The position numbers were made by a program, and so were the translations under genes. The notes under the pieces are model-generated. The model was not told the origin of the DNA. It saw nothing but the letters and a program-made list of their open reading frames with translations, and ran no database searches. Below, one piece after another: positions 55,476-63,380 of a DNA stretch of 64,000 nt; within the stretch, counting starts at the first letter, position 1, and each line of letters opens with the position of its first letter. Source of the DNA: Janthinobacterium sp. 64 (lineage in GTDB: Bacteria > Pseudomonadota > Gammaproteobacteria > Burkholderiales > Burkholderiaceae_D); assembly GCF_002813325.1 (NCBI RefSeq), contig NZ_PHUG01000001.1:1612001-1676000 (forward strand). Reading direction: 5' to 3'.

Positions 55476-56529
55476 GGCGCTGTCATCGAAAGCGGTGGGA
55501 ACGCGCCGCAGTTGCTGAGGTCTAACTGGATCAGGTATTTCCTTTCAAGGAGCCGATCATGGACGCCGCCCAGTGGCAGACCTTTGCCAGCCAATTCCCG
55601 CAACTGTCGCACCGCCAGCGTCTTGCCAGCAGCGAATTATTGCGCACCAGCGCGCCACAGGCTGCGGCCCTCGTCCTGATCGAGCAAACAGCGCTGGCGC
55701 AACTGCATTGTCCCAGCTGTCGATCGACACATTTCCACCGTCACGGCCAGACGCACGGTCTGCAGCGCTATCGCTGCGTGCCTTGCCGCAAAACCTTCAA
55801 CGCCTTGAGCGGCACGCCGCTGGCGCATCTGCACCACAAGGAACGCTGGCTGGCCTATGCCGATTGCCTGCTCAACTCGTTTTCGGTACGCAAGGCGGCC
55901 AGCAAGGTGCATATCCATCGCAACACCAGCTTTCGCTGGCGCCACCGTTTCCTCGCGCTGGCCAAGACCGACCGGCCGCGCTGCCTGCATGGCATTACCG
56001 AAGCCGACGAGATGTATTTGCTGGAGTCGCAGAAAGGTTCAAAACACATGACGCGACCGGCGCGCAAGCGCGGAGGCCGCGCCAGCCAGCGTGGCATTTC
56101 CAACGAGCAGGTGTGCGTGCTGGTGGCGCGCGACCGCACCGGCCAAACCGTCGACTTTATTGCCGGCATGGGCCAGCTGAGCAAGGCCAAACTGCACGCC
56201 TGCCTGCCAGCGGTGATCGACCGTGACATCTTGTTGGTGAGCGATGGCCATCCGGCCTATCCCGTGTTTGCCAGGGAGATCGGCATCGGGCATGCGGCCG
56301 TTAACTTGCGGGCCGGCGTTCGCGTGCGCGGCACGGTGCATGTGCAGAACGTCAATGCGTATCACAGCAGGTTGCGCGGCTGGCTGCAGGCGTTTCATGG
56401 CGTGGCCACGCGCTACCTGCCGAACTACCTGGGCTGGCGCTGGATACTCGACGCACGGAGAATATTGTCCCCCGAAAGCTTGCTCAGAGCCACTTTGGGG
56501 ACATTCCCACATCTGACGGTGACATAGCC
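55476..56529 (+). mobile_element. IS1595-family insertion sequence, complete
   Basis: 1054 bp. Left end GGCGCTGTCATCG and the complement of the right end GGCTATGTCACCG are imperfect terminal inverted repeats (20 of the first 30 positions agree). Both sides carry the 8-bp direct repeat AAATTAAA (55468-55475 and 56530-56537), the expected target duplication of the family. The exact duplication and intact transposase indicate a recent insertion, between ompW and a LysR gene. Confidence 0.92.
55559..56527 (+). CDS. IS1595-family transposase
   Basis: 322 aa. N-terminal zinc ribbon (CPSCRSTHFHRHG and YRCVPCRKTFN), HTH-like SVRKAASKVHIHRNTSFRW, then the ISXO2-type catalytic core: ITEADEMYLLESQKG, LLVSDGHPAY and VQNVNAYHSRLRGWL (Asp, Asp, Asn/His-type). 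The stop TAG lies inside the right terminal repeat. Appears intact and able to act. Confidence 0.93.
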   Translation: MDAAQWQTFASQFPQLSHRQRLASSELLRTSAPQAAALVLIEQTALAQLHCPSCRSTHFHRHGQTHGLQRYRCVPCRKTFNALSGTPLAHLHHKERWLAYADCLLNSFSVRKAASKVHIHRNTSFRWRHRFLALAKTDRPRCLHGITEADEMYLLESQKGSKHMTRPARKRGGRASQRGISNEQVCVLVARDRTGQTVDFIAGMGQLSKAKLHACLPAVIDRDILLVSDGHPAYPVFAREIGIGHAAVNLRAGVRVRGTVHVQNVNAYHSRLRGWLQAFHGVATRYLPNYLGWRWILDARRILSPESLLRATLGTFPHLTVT

Positions 56530-56532
56530 AAA

Positions 56533-57429
56533 TTAAACCACCTCGGCGAACAGGCTGGCGAGCCAGTCGGCAAACACGCGCACGCGCGGCGACAGTTGCC
56601 GCTGATGGGGATACAGCACGGACACGGGCAGCGGGTCGGGACGCATGGCCGACAACACTTCCACCAGCTCGCCGGTAGCGAGCGCCTGCTGCAGATGGTA
56701 GCGGGGTGCCTGGATCAAGCCCAGGCCCGCGCGGCAGCAGGCGTGATACGCGTCGGCATTGTTGACGGACACCGTGCCCGGCAAGGCCACGCTGTAGTGC
56801 TGGCCATCCACCTTGAAATCGAAGGGCCAGACCTTGCCCGTCTGGACGGAAAAGAAATTGACGGCGCGGTGGCCATCGAGCTGCGCCAGATTCTCCGGCG
56901 TGCCGTGCGCGGCCAGGTAGGCGGGGCTGGCGCACGTCAGCTGTTCCAGCAGCGCCAGCCGGCGCGCCACCATGGACGAGTCGCTCAATTCGCCCACGCG
57001 CAGCACGCAGTCGACGCCTTCGCGCACCAGGTCGACGAGGCGGTCGCCCATGCCGATTTCCAGTTCGATCAAAGGGTAGCGGGTGCAGAACTGGTCCAGC
57101 ACGGGCAAGACGAAATGCATGGCCAGGGTCGCGTGCAGGTCGACGCGCAGCTTGCCGGCCGGCTGCTGCATCGCCGAACTGAACACGGCTTCCGTTTCTT
57201 CCAGGTCCGCCAGCAGGCGCACGCAGCGCTGGTAATACGCCTGGCCATCGGGCGTGGGCGTCACTTGCCGCGTTGTCCGCTGCAGCAGGCGCACGCGCAG
57301 CCGCGCTTCGAGCTGCTTGATCGCATGCGTGACGGTCGCCTTCGGGTAACCGAGGTCATGCGCCGCCTGGGTGAAACTGCGCAGCTCGACGATACGCGTA
57401 AACAGACGCATCGCATCAAATCGGTCCAT
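56533..57429 (-). CDS. LysR family transcriptional regulator
   Basis: 298 aa. N-terminal winged HTH (MRLFTRIVELRSFTQAAHDL; TVTHAIKQLEARLRVRLLQR) and a LysR substrate-binding domain (about 90-295). GGAGGGGGT precedes the start. Its stop codon lies inside the target duplication of the adjacent IS, which left the coding sequence whole. Effector and targets are unknown; it is divergent from fur across 253 bp. Confidence 0.93.
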   Translation of the reverse strand: MDRFDAMRLFTRIVELRSFTQAAHDLGYPKATVTHAIKQLEARLRVRLLQRTTRQVTPTPDGQAYYQRCVRLLADLEETEAVFSSAMQQPAGKLRVDLHATLAMHFVLPVLDQFCTRYPLIELEIGMGDRLVDLVREGVDCVLRVGELSDSSMVARRLALLEQLTCASPAYLAAHGTPENLAQLDGHRAVNFFSVQTGKVWPFDFKVDGQHYSVALPGTVSVNNADAYHACCRAGLGLIQAPRYHLQQALATGELVEVLSAMRPDPLPVSVLYPHQRQLSPRVRVFADWLASLFAEVV

Positions 57430-57602
57430 ACCCCCTCCATTGTTGTTGCCTGCTGCACAGTGTAACGATACGAGCGCCATTTTTCCATCCGCAACGAGGA
57501 CTGCTGCCACAAGTTGCCCGCCACGCAATGGCCACTTGCACCGATGTCACTGGATTAGCAGCGGTTTGAGCAACATACTATGTCCAGTGCACACATGAGA
57601 AT

Positions 57603-57621
57603 GGTAATGATTATCATTTGC
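57603..57621. promoter_or_regulatory. Fur box and promoter of fur
   Basis: GGTAATGATTATCATTTGC agrees with 15 of 19 Fur-box positions and lies just upstream of a perfect -10 TATAAT (57624-57629). Repressor binding there would block polymerase, as in fur autoregulation elsewhere. Confidence 0.8.
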
Positions 57622-57682
57622 GATATAATGCACGTTCACACTTAAGCGCTCGCTCAGGCGATCATAAAAAGGAATGGGAGAC

Positions 57683-58123
57683 ATGGATATATTGAGGGAA
57701 CTGCGTGAATCGGGCTTGAAAGTGACCATCCCCCGCTTGCGCATTCTGCAGCTGTTTCAAGAAGGGGGCATCAAGCACCTGAGTGCGGACGATGTCTACA
57801 AACTCTTGCTGGCTGAAAAAATCGACGTGGGCCTGGCCACCATCTACCGCGTGCTGATGCAGTTCGCCGAGGCGGGCATCTTGTTTCGCCGGCACTTCGA
57901 ATCGGGCCATGCCGTCTTTGAACTGAATGAAGGCCAACACCACGATCACCTGGTCTGCACGGGTTGCGGCAAGGTCGATGAATTCGTCGATGAAGGCATC
58001 GAACTGCGCCAGAATGAAATCGCCACCGAGCGGGGCTTCGTGCTGCACGAGCACGCGCTGTCGCTGTACGGCACCTGCGCCGAGTGCACGGCGAAGAAAG
58101 TCCCGCCGCGCAAAGCCTCCTGA
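57683..58123 (+). CDS. fur: Ferric uptake regulator
   Basis: 146 aa. Winged-helix DNA-binding domain (GLKVTIPRLRILQLFQ; GLATIYRVLMQFAEAGI) and metal sites: HHDHLVC, CTGCGKVDEF and the C-terminal CAEC. It represses iron uptake genes when Fe(II) is present. An in-frame ATG lies at 57674, but AAGGA is correctly spaced (9 bp) only for 57683. Confidence 0.94.
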   Translation: MDILRELRESGLKVTIPRLRILQLFQEGGIKHLSADDVYKLLLAEKIDVGLATIYRVLMQFAEAGILFRRHFESGHAVFELNEGQHHDHLVCTGCGKVDEFVDEGIELRQNEIATERGFVLHEHALSLYGTCAECTAKKVPPRKAS

Positions 58124-58196
58124 GGCAGCGCGCAAGGTAGCGCGTGGCAAGCCACCTGCGCTACACTGCGTGCGCCACAGCTCAACAGGAACAAGC

Positions 58197-58562
58197 ATGT
58201 ACATCGGAGAAATCGCCCGCCTGGCGGGTACCTCGCCCAAGGCCTTGCGCCACTATGAAACGCTGGGCTTGCTGGGCGACGTGCGCCGCTCCGGCGCCTA
58301 CCGCGTCTACACGCAGCAAGACCTGGCGCAAGTCAGACTGATACGCCAGGCGCAGGCGCTGGGCTTCCGCCTGGCTGAACTGCTGCCCATTCTCGCTGGC
58401 GACGAGACCGACTGGGCCGCCCTGTCGCAGCACATCGCCGCCAAGCGCGCGCAGATACAGCAGGAGTTCGCCCGCCTGCGCCAACTCGACGCGCAGCTGG
58501 CCGGCATCGACACGGAAATCCGCGACTGCCTGGCGCGCCAGCACCTTCCAGCGGCCGCTTGA
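58197..58562 (+). CDS. MerR family transcriptional regulator
   Basis: 121 aa. N-terminal MerR HTH (MYIGEIARLAGTSPKALRHY; GAYRVYTQQDLAQVRLI) and a coiled coil (AAKRAQIQQEFARLRQLDAQ). Only one Cys (RDCLARQH), so a thiol or organic effector is likelier than a multi-Cys metal site. Good AGGAA upstream. Its stop overlaps the -35 of the next promoter, which carries a MerR-type dyad. Confidence 0.9.
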   Translation: MYIGEIARLAGTSPKALRHYETLGLLGDVRRSGAYRVYTQQDLAQVRLIRQAQALGFRLAELLPILAGDETDWAALSQHIAAKRAQIQQEFARLRQLDAQLAGIDTEIRDCLARQHLPAAA

Positions 58563-58590
58563 CTCTGCCCCCAGGGGCAGGCTTTAGCAT
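58559..58590 (+). promoter_or_regulatory. MerR-type promoter and operator of the quinone-reductase-like gene
   Basis: -35 TTGACT (58559-58564) and -10 TAGCAT (58585-58590) are 20 bp apart, longer than the usual 17, and the spacer holds the exact dyad CTGCCCC-CA-GGGGCAG (58565-58580). This is the classic layout that MerR proteins activate by untwisting DNA. The regulator just upstream is the obvious candidate. Confidence 0.8.
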
Positions 58591-58621
58591 GCAAGCTGTT
58601 CTTTAACGGAAAGCCTGCAAC

Positions 58622-59212
58622 ATGAGCAAAATTACACCGAAGCGCATTCTCATTCTCCTCGGCCACCCGTCCGGCGACAGTTTCTGCGCCGCCCTGGCCG
58701 AAGCCTACGCCGCCACGGCCCGCAGCGCGGGCCATACGGTGCGCGAACTGCGCCTGGGCCAGCTGGACTTCGATCCCATCCTGCACGAAGGCTACCGCCA
58801 GGTACAGCCGCTGGAAGCGGACTTGCTGGCGGCGCAGGAAGCCATCAGCTGGGCCGAACACCTGGTGTTCGCCTACCCCATCTGGTGGGGCGGCGCGCCA
58901 GCCCTGCTGAAGGGTTTTGTCGACCGCGTCTTCCTGCCCGGCTTTGCCTTCAAGTACCGCCCGGGCAAGGCTTTCCCCGCCCAGCTGCTGAAGGGCCGCA
59001 CGGCCCAGCTGCTGGTGACGATGGATACGCCGCCCTGGTATTTCCGCTGGATCTATCACATGCCCGGCATCCACCAGCTGCGCAAGACGACCTTGGAATT
59101 TTGCGGCGTCAAGCCCGTCAAAGTGGCCAGCTTCGGCCCCATCCTCGACTCCACCGAAGTGCAGCGCGCGCGCTGGCTGGAGCAGGCGCAGGCGCTGGCC
59201 CGGCGCCTGTAA
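58622..59212 (+). CDS. NAD(P)H dehydrogenase (quinone)-like flavodoxin-fold protein
   Basis: 196 aa. Flavodoxin-like FMN/FAD fold: ILILLGHPSGDSFCAALAEAY (quoted in part, residues about 9-26), YPIWWGGAPALLKGFVDRVF and LVTMDTPPWYFRW. Reduces quinones or electrophiles by two electrons using NAD(P)H. Driven by the MerR-type promoter at 58559, so probably part of a small electrophile- or oxidant-inducible unit. Confidence 0.88.
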   Translation: MSKITPKRILILLGHPSGDSFCAALAEAYAATARSAGHTVRELRLGQLDFDPILHEGYRQVQPLEADLLAAQEAISWAEHLVFAYPIWWGGAPALLKGFVDRVFLPGFAFKYRPGKAFPAQLLKGRTAQLLVTMDTPPWYFRWIYHMPGIHQLRKTTLEFCGVKPVKVASFGPILDSTEVQRARWLEQAQALARRL

Positions 59213-59363
59213 GTTGCTTGCCATGCAGCCATCATGCATACGGTTTTGACAAGCTGGTAATCAAGCCGTCACATTCAAAGGCTACCATGATGATATTGCC
59301 TGTTTGTCAGTCGCCTTGCCGTCGCGACAACAAGGGTCCGCTCGTCATGTAAAGGTAGCCGCT

Positions 59364-60599
59364 GTGGAGTTCAACGCTTCTCGATTGCATCTTCCCCGTT
59401 ATCGCACGTCCGTGGCGTTTGATCTGTGCATACCCACGGAATCGGTGCAGGCCGACGCCAGCAATTTCGCCGTGCTGGAGCTGTTCACGGAACGGCGCGA
59501 CATGATGAGCCTGCCAGTCACGGAGCAGCACAAGCCCATCGGCTTGATCAGCCGCAACATCTTCATGTCGCAGATGTCCAAGCCCTTTTATCACGAGGTG
59601 TACGGCAAGAAGAGCTGCATCGCCTTCATGGACAAGGAACCGCTGATCGTCGATGGCGCCATGAGCATCGAAGACCTCACCTTCCGCGCCGTGGAAGCGG
59701 GCGAAAAGGCGCTGGCCGACGGCTTCATCATCACGGACGGCGGCGCGCTGGCCGGCGTGGGCTTCGGCTTGCAGCTGATGAACGTTGTGGCCACCATGCA
59801 GGCGGAAAAGAACCGGCAAATCATGCACAGCATCGATTACGCCAGCGTGATCCAGCGTGCCCGGCTGCGCACCTCGGATGCGGAATTGCGCGCCACCCTG
59901 CCCGACGCGCACCTGGAATGGCAGCCGCGCGACGTCGTCGGCGGCGATTTTTACTTCTTCGAGCGCCACGCGGGCGGCTGGTTCGCCGCCATCGCCGACT
60001 GCACCGGCCACGGCGTGCCGGGCGCCTTCATGACCCTGATCGCCTCGTCGGCCCTGAGCCAGGCCCTGCGCGAACTGGGGCCGCGCGATCCGGCCGCCCT
60101 GATCGGCGCCGTCAGCCGCGCCATCAAGACCTTGCTGGGCCAGGACGGCGCCGGCAGCGACAACGCTGGCCACGCCGGTTCGAACGACGGCATGGATTGC
60201 GCTTTCCTGTGTTACGACGACGCCAGCGCCAGCCTGCGTTTCGCGGGGGCGAAACTGGCGCTGTACGTGGTGGCGCCGGGCGAGGACAGCGTGCGCGCCA
60301 TCGACGGCGCGCGCATGGGCGTGGGCTATGTCGACACGCCGCCCGGCTACTGCTGGCACAACGAGACGCTGGCCGTACCCGCCGGCAGCCTGCTGTTCCT
60401 CACCACCGACGGCTTGCTCGACCAGATCGGCGGCGCGCGCGACATCGCCTACGGCAAGCGGCGCATGCGCGAGCAGCTGCTGGCGCAGCGCGACGCTCCC
60501 GCCGGCGACGTGGCGGCAGCGCTGCTGCAGGACAGCGCCGCCTGGCAGGGAAAACAGCCGCGCCGCGACGACCTGACCTTTTTCTGTTTCCGCCTGTAG
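59364..60599 (+). CDS. siaA: SiaA-like PP2C/SpoIIE phosphatase with N-terminal CBS-like domains
   Basis: 411 aa. The C-terminal half is a PP2C-type SpoIIE phosphatase (RDVVGGDFYFF; ADCTGHGVPGAFMTL; LLFLTTDGLLDQIGG; RRDDLTFFCF). In Pseudomonas, SiaA dephosphorylates SiaC so that it can activate SiaD. Instead of the membrane Cache-HAMP part of that SiaA, the first 170 residues are soluble and look like a CBS pair (ESVQADASNFAVLELFTE; LPVTEQHKPIGLISRNIF; DGGALAGVGFGLQLM). GTG start at 59364 chosen for AAAGG 8 bp upstream. Confidence 0.85.
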   Translation: MEFNASRLHLPRYRTSVAFDLCIPTESVQADASNFAVLELFTERRDMMSLPVTEQHKPIGLISRNIFMSQMSKPFYHEVYGKKSCIAFMDKEPLIVDGAMSIEDLTFRAVEAGEKALADGFIITDGGALAGVGFGLQLMNVVATMQAEKNRQIMHSIDYASVIQRARLRTSDAELRATLPDAHLEWQPRDVVGGDFYFFERHAGGWFAAIADCTGHGVPGAFMTLIASSALSQALRELGPRDPAALIGAVSRAIKTLLGQDGAGSDNAGHAGSNDGMDCAFLCYDDASASLRFAGAKLALYVVAPGEDSVRAIDGARMGVGYVDTPPGYCWHNETLAVPAGSLLFLTTDGLLDQIGGARDIAYGKRRMREQLLAQRDAPAGDVAAALLQDSAAWQGKQPRRDDLTFFCFRL

Positions 60600-60664
60600 T
60601 TTTGGCGCCATCAAACCACATTATCAACAAGAAACCGGGTCACCGGCTAGCCAGGAGCACGGAC

Positions 60665-61222
60665 GTGCTGTACGAAGAATTCAACGAGTTTTGGGATGTG
60701 GCACGCAAGCGCAACATCATCTTTTTTTACGTGGGCTATTTCTCGCAGCACGTGGTGAGCGCCATTTCCGAAACCATCAAGGCGCGCCTCGACACGGCCG
60801 GCGCGGCCGGCCCCACGCGGCGGCGCATCTTTTCCTCGTTCATCGAGATGTCGCAAAACATCATGCACTATTCGGCCGACAGCCTGACGCCCGATGCGCA
60901 GCTGGACCAGCAGATGCGGCGCGGCTCGTTTTGCATCGGCACGCGCGGCGACAGCTTTTTCCTGCTGTGCGCCAACCCCGTCTCGACGGACAACGTGGCG
61001 CAGATCCGCGCCCGCCTGGAGCCGCTGCACACGATGACGATGGAAGAAATCCGCCTCGCCTACAAGAAGGCCTTGCGCGAGGAAGCGCCGGCCGACAGCA
61101 AGGGCGCGGGCCTGGGTTTTCTCACCATGGCGCGCGACGCCAGCGAGCCGCTGGAATTCGAATTCGTCCAGGACCCCCAGGAGCCGGGGCACACCATCTT
61201 CTGCATCAAAGCCATCATTTGA
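60665..61222 (+). CDS. siaB: SiaB-like protein kinase
   Basis: 185 aa, GTG start with AGGAG 8 bp upstream. It resembles SiaB: a GHKL-type fold with the N-box-like FIEMSQNIMHYS and a glycine motif KGAGLGFLTMAR. SiaB phosphorylates SiaC and so opposes SiaA. Its order between siaA and siaC is the same as in the Pseudomonas operon. The large frame that starts far upstream is a siaA shadow. Confidence 0.85.
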   Translation: MLYEEFNEFWDVARKRNIIFFYVGYFSQHVVSAISETIKARLDTAGAAGPTRRRIFSSFIEMSQNIMHYSADSLTPDAQLDQQMRRGSFCIGTRGDSFFLLCANPVSTDNVAQIRARLEPLHTMTMEEIRLAYKKALREEAPADSKGAGLGFLTMARDASEPLEFEFVQDPQEPGHTIFCIKAII

Positions 61223-61244
61223 AAGAGCCGACTCAGGAAAGCAT

Positions 61245-61643
61245 ATGCAATTACCGTCACCACTGTTCATCGCCGCGACCCCGTGTTCGCCCGAAATCGA
61301 CTTCCGTTTCGAGCAGCACACCCTGTCGATCAAGGGCGAGTCATATCCGGAAAACGCGGCCGCCTTCTATGGCCCGCTGATCGCCACCGTGCGCGCCTAC
61401 CTGGACGCCTGCCGCGAGAGCGCCATCACCGTCAACGTCTCGCTGGCCTACTTCAACAGCTCCAGCACGAAGATGCTGTTTACCCTGTTCGACACCCTGA
61501 ACCAGGCGGCCATCGATGGCAACCAGGTGCGCCTGAACTGGTATCACGACGAAGACGACGACACCATCCTGGAGTTCGGCCAGGAGCTGCAGCAGGATTT
61601 CACGGCGCTCGATTTCTGCGACCATCCCGTGCGAGGCAGCTAG
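61245..61643 (+). CDS. siaC: SiaC-like phospho-switch protein (DUF1987)
   Basis: 132 aa. DUF1987 fold with TPCSPEIDFRFEQHTLSIKG, SYPENAAAFYGPLI and VSLAYFNSSSTKMLFTLFD. The FNSSSTK stretch corresponds to the region with the phospho-acceptor in SiaC; which residue is used here cannot be told by eye. Unphosphorylated SiaC binds and activates SiaD in Pseudomonas. CAGGAAA precedes the ATG. Confidence 0.88.
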   Translation: MQLPSPLFIAATPCSPEIDFRFEQHTLSIKGESYPENAAAFYGPLIATVRAYLDACRESAITVNVSLAYFNSSSTKMLFTLFDTLNQAAIDGNQVRLNWYHDEDDDTILEFGQELQQDFTALDFCDHPVRGS

Positions 61644-61646
61644 AGC

Positions 61647-62387
61647 ATGCACGCCGCCATCTCCGAGTCCGGCCTGGAACCCGACCTGTTCACCGTGGAA
61701 GCGGCGGCGCTGGCTGCCGCGCGGCGCATGCACGCCGACGCCAACGCGTCGGGCGCGGAACAGCGGCGCGTGCTCGGTGAACTGATCATCCACTACGAGC
61801 GGCTGATGCGCGAGACGCGGCGCCTGATCGGCCGCAGCGACCGCGCCGAGCGCGACATGCATTTGCTGAACCGCCAGTTGCAAACCCTGGCCGGCCAGCT
61901 CGAATACCGCGCCACGCACGACCCGCTGACGGGCGCCCTGAACCGCGGCGCCGTGATCGAGCATGCCTCGCACTGCCTGGCGAAAGGCGACATGGCGCTG
62001 ATCGTGCTCGACATCGACCTGTTCAAACAGGTCAACGACGATTTTGGCCACCCGGCCGGCGACGGCGTGATCCAGGCCGTGGTCGACTGCCTGAAGGGAT
62101 TATTGGGACAAGAGACGGCCATCGGCAGGGTCGGCGGTGAAGAGTTTTCCGTGGTCTGGCCCACATCTTCGCGCGACGAGGCGGCGCAAATCGCGCAGCG
62201 CATCTGCGAGAGCGTCGGCCGCCAGCGCCATGCGCCACCCATCACGCGCGCCATCACCGTCAGCGTTGGCCTGAGCTGGAACCGCGCCGGCACGCCGTTC
62301 GAGACGGCCTACAGCCATGCCGACCAAGCCCTGTACCAGGCCAAGCGCGAAGGACGCAACTGCGTGCGCCAGTGGCTGGAGAGCTGA
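61647..62387 (+). CDS. siaD: SiaD-like diguanylate cyclase
   Basis: 246 aa, soluble. An N-terminal helical/coiled-coil region (about 35-90) is followed by a GGDEF domain: DPLTGALNRGAVIEHA, LDIDLFKQVNDDFGH and the active GGEEF (RVGGEEFSVVW). No RxxD inhibitory site in the usual place five residues before GGEEF. It makes c-di-GMP when bound by SiaC. 3 bp after siaC. Confidence 0.92.
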   Translation: MHAAISESGLEPDLFTVEAAALAAARRMHADANASGAEQRRVLGELIIHYERLMRETRRLIGRSDRAERDMHLLNRQLQTLAGQLEYRATHDPLTGALNRGAVIEHASHCLAKGDMALIVLDIDLFKQVNDDFGHPAGDGVIQAVVDCLKGLLGQETAIGRVGGEEFSVVWPTSSRDEAAQIAQRICESVGRQRHAPPITRAITVSVGLSWNRAGTPFETAYSHADQALYQAKREGRNCVRQWLES

Positions 62388-62401
62388 ATCAGCGCACTGA
62401 A

Positions 62402-63127
62402 TCAGCGATGATGCTCGCGCGCCATGCTGCCGTCGCGGCGCATGGCCGCTGCGGCGCGCTGCATGGCAGCCACCTGCGCCTCGGGTACCTTGAGGTTACA
62501 GGCCAGGTAAGTCTGCACGCGGTTAAAGGTCAGCAGCGGCACCACTTTGCCCTCCCACTCCTTGCCGGCAAATGGTTTGCTGCCCACCGCCATGCCGACG
62601 GCCCACAGGTCGATGCGCCCCAGCAGCAGCTTTTGCGGATTGAGCCACTCCTGCGTCACGGGCGCCACGTTCATGCCATGCTGGCGCAGGTAGTCGTCGC
62701 GCGCGTCGCCGAGCACCGTGCCGATCACCAGGCCGCGCGCATCGGCCAGCGTGCGCAAGGTCAGATGCCGCTCGGCCAGGCCGTAGAGTATCCATTCCGC
62801 TTCGTTGAGGGGGCCGATCCAGCGAAATTGCGCTTCGCGCTCCTGCGTGCGGCTGGTGGAAAAGATGCAGGTATCAGGCTCGCGCAGCGCCTGCGCGTAC
62901 GCGCGCTTCCACGGCAGCAATTCGATACTGTAGGCGATACCGGCGCGCGCCATGATGTCGCGCACCTTGAGCGTTTCCCGTCCCACGACGACATTGCCTT
63001 CCATCATGCTCGATGGCGGCAAGTGCTCGCCGACGATACGCACGTCTACCGCCGCGGCCAGCGCCGGCATCAGCAGCGCCACTGCCAGCAGCCACGCCAT
63101 GCTTGCTTGTTTCATGCTTGCTTTCAT
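62402..63127 (-). CDS. Periplasmic amino-acid-binding-protein-like (SBP_bac_3 type)
   Basis: 241 aa. Signal peptide MAWLLAVALLMPALAAA; mature part resembles family-3 solute-binding proteins: VRIVGEHLPPSSMMEG, RDIMARAGIAYSIELLPWKRAYAQ (quoted in part), ADARGLVIGTVLGDARDDYL. No permease is nearby, so it may be a stand-alone sensor or scavenging protein. Convergent with siaD. Confidence 0.82.
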   Translation of the reverse strand: MKASMKQASMAWLLAVALLMPALAAAVDVRIVGEHLPPSSMMEGNVVVGRETLKVRDIMARAGIAYSIELLPWKRAYAQALREPDTCIFSTSRTQEREAQFRWIGPLNEAEWILYGLAERHLTLRTLADARGLVIGTVLGDARDDYLRQHGMNVAPVTQEWLNPQKLLLGRIDLWAVGMAVGSKPFAGKEWEGKVVPLLTFNRVQTYLACNLKVPEAQVAAMQRAAAAMRRDGSMAREHHR

Positions 63128-63272
63128 CTGCTACAGGGGAATCAAGCCGATGTTACCATCGGCTCACCCTGGCATCGCCGCATATTATCAATTACACCAT
63201 TTATTTTCCGCAGCGTGGCAACAAGCCAACGCCGGGAGAACGCCATGCGGAAGAGGATGGGAGGAAAGTAAC

Positions 63273-63368
63273 TGGCGGAAAACAGTAGGAGTCGAACCTA
63301 CGGGAGAACGTCTGACGCCCTCCACCGGGTTTGAAGCCCGGCCACATCACCGGATGAGTGTGCTTTCC
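63273..63368 (-). tRNA. selC: tRNA-Sec (UCA anticodon)
   Basis: 96 nt with encoded CCA. 8-bp acceptor stem GGAAAGCA / TGTTTTCC, G discriminator and CCA; anticodon arm CCGGGCTTCAAACCCGG gives TCA; a long variable arm and T-arm GTAGGTTCGACTCCTAC. Reads UGA as selenocysteine. It follows selB by 12 bp. Confidence 0.96.
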
Positions 63369-63380
63369 GCGGTGCCTGAG

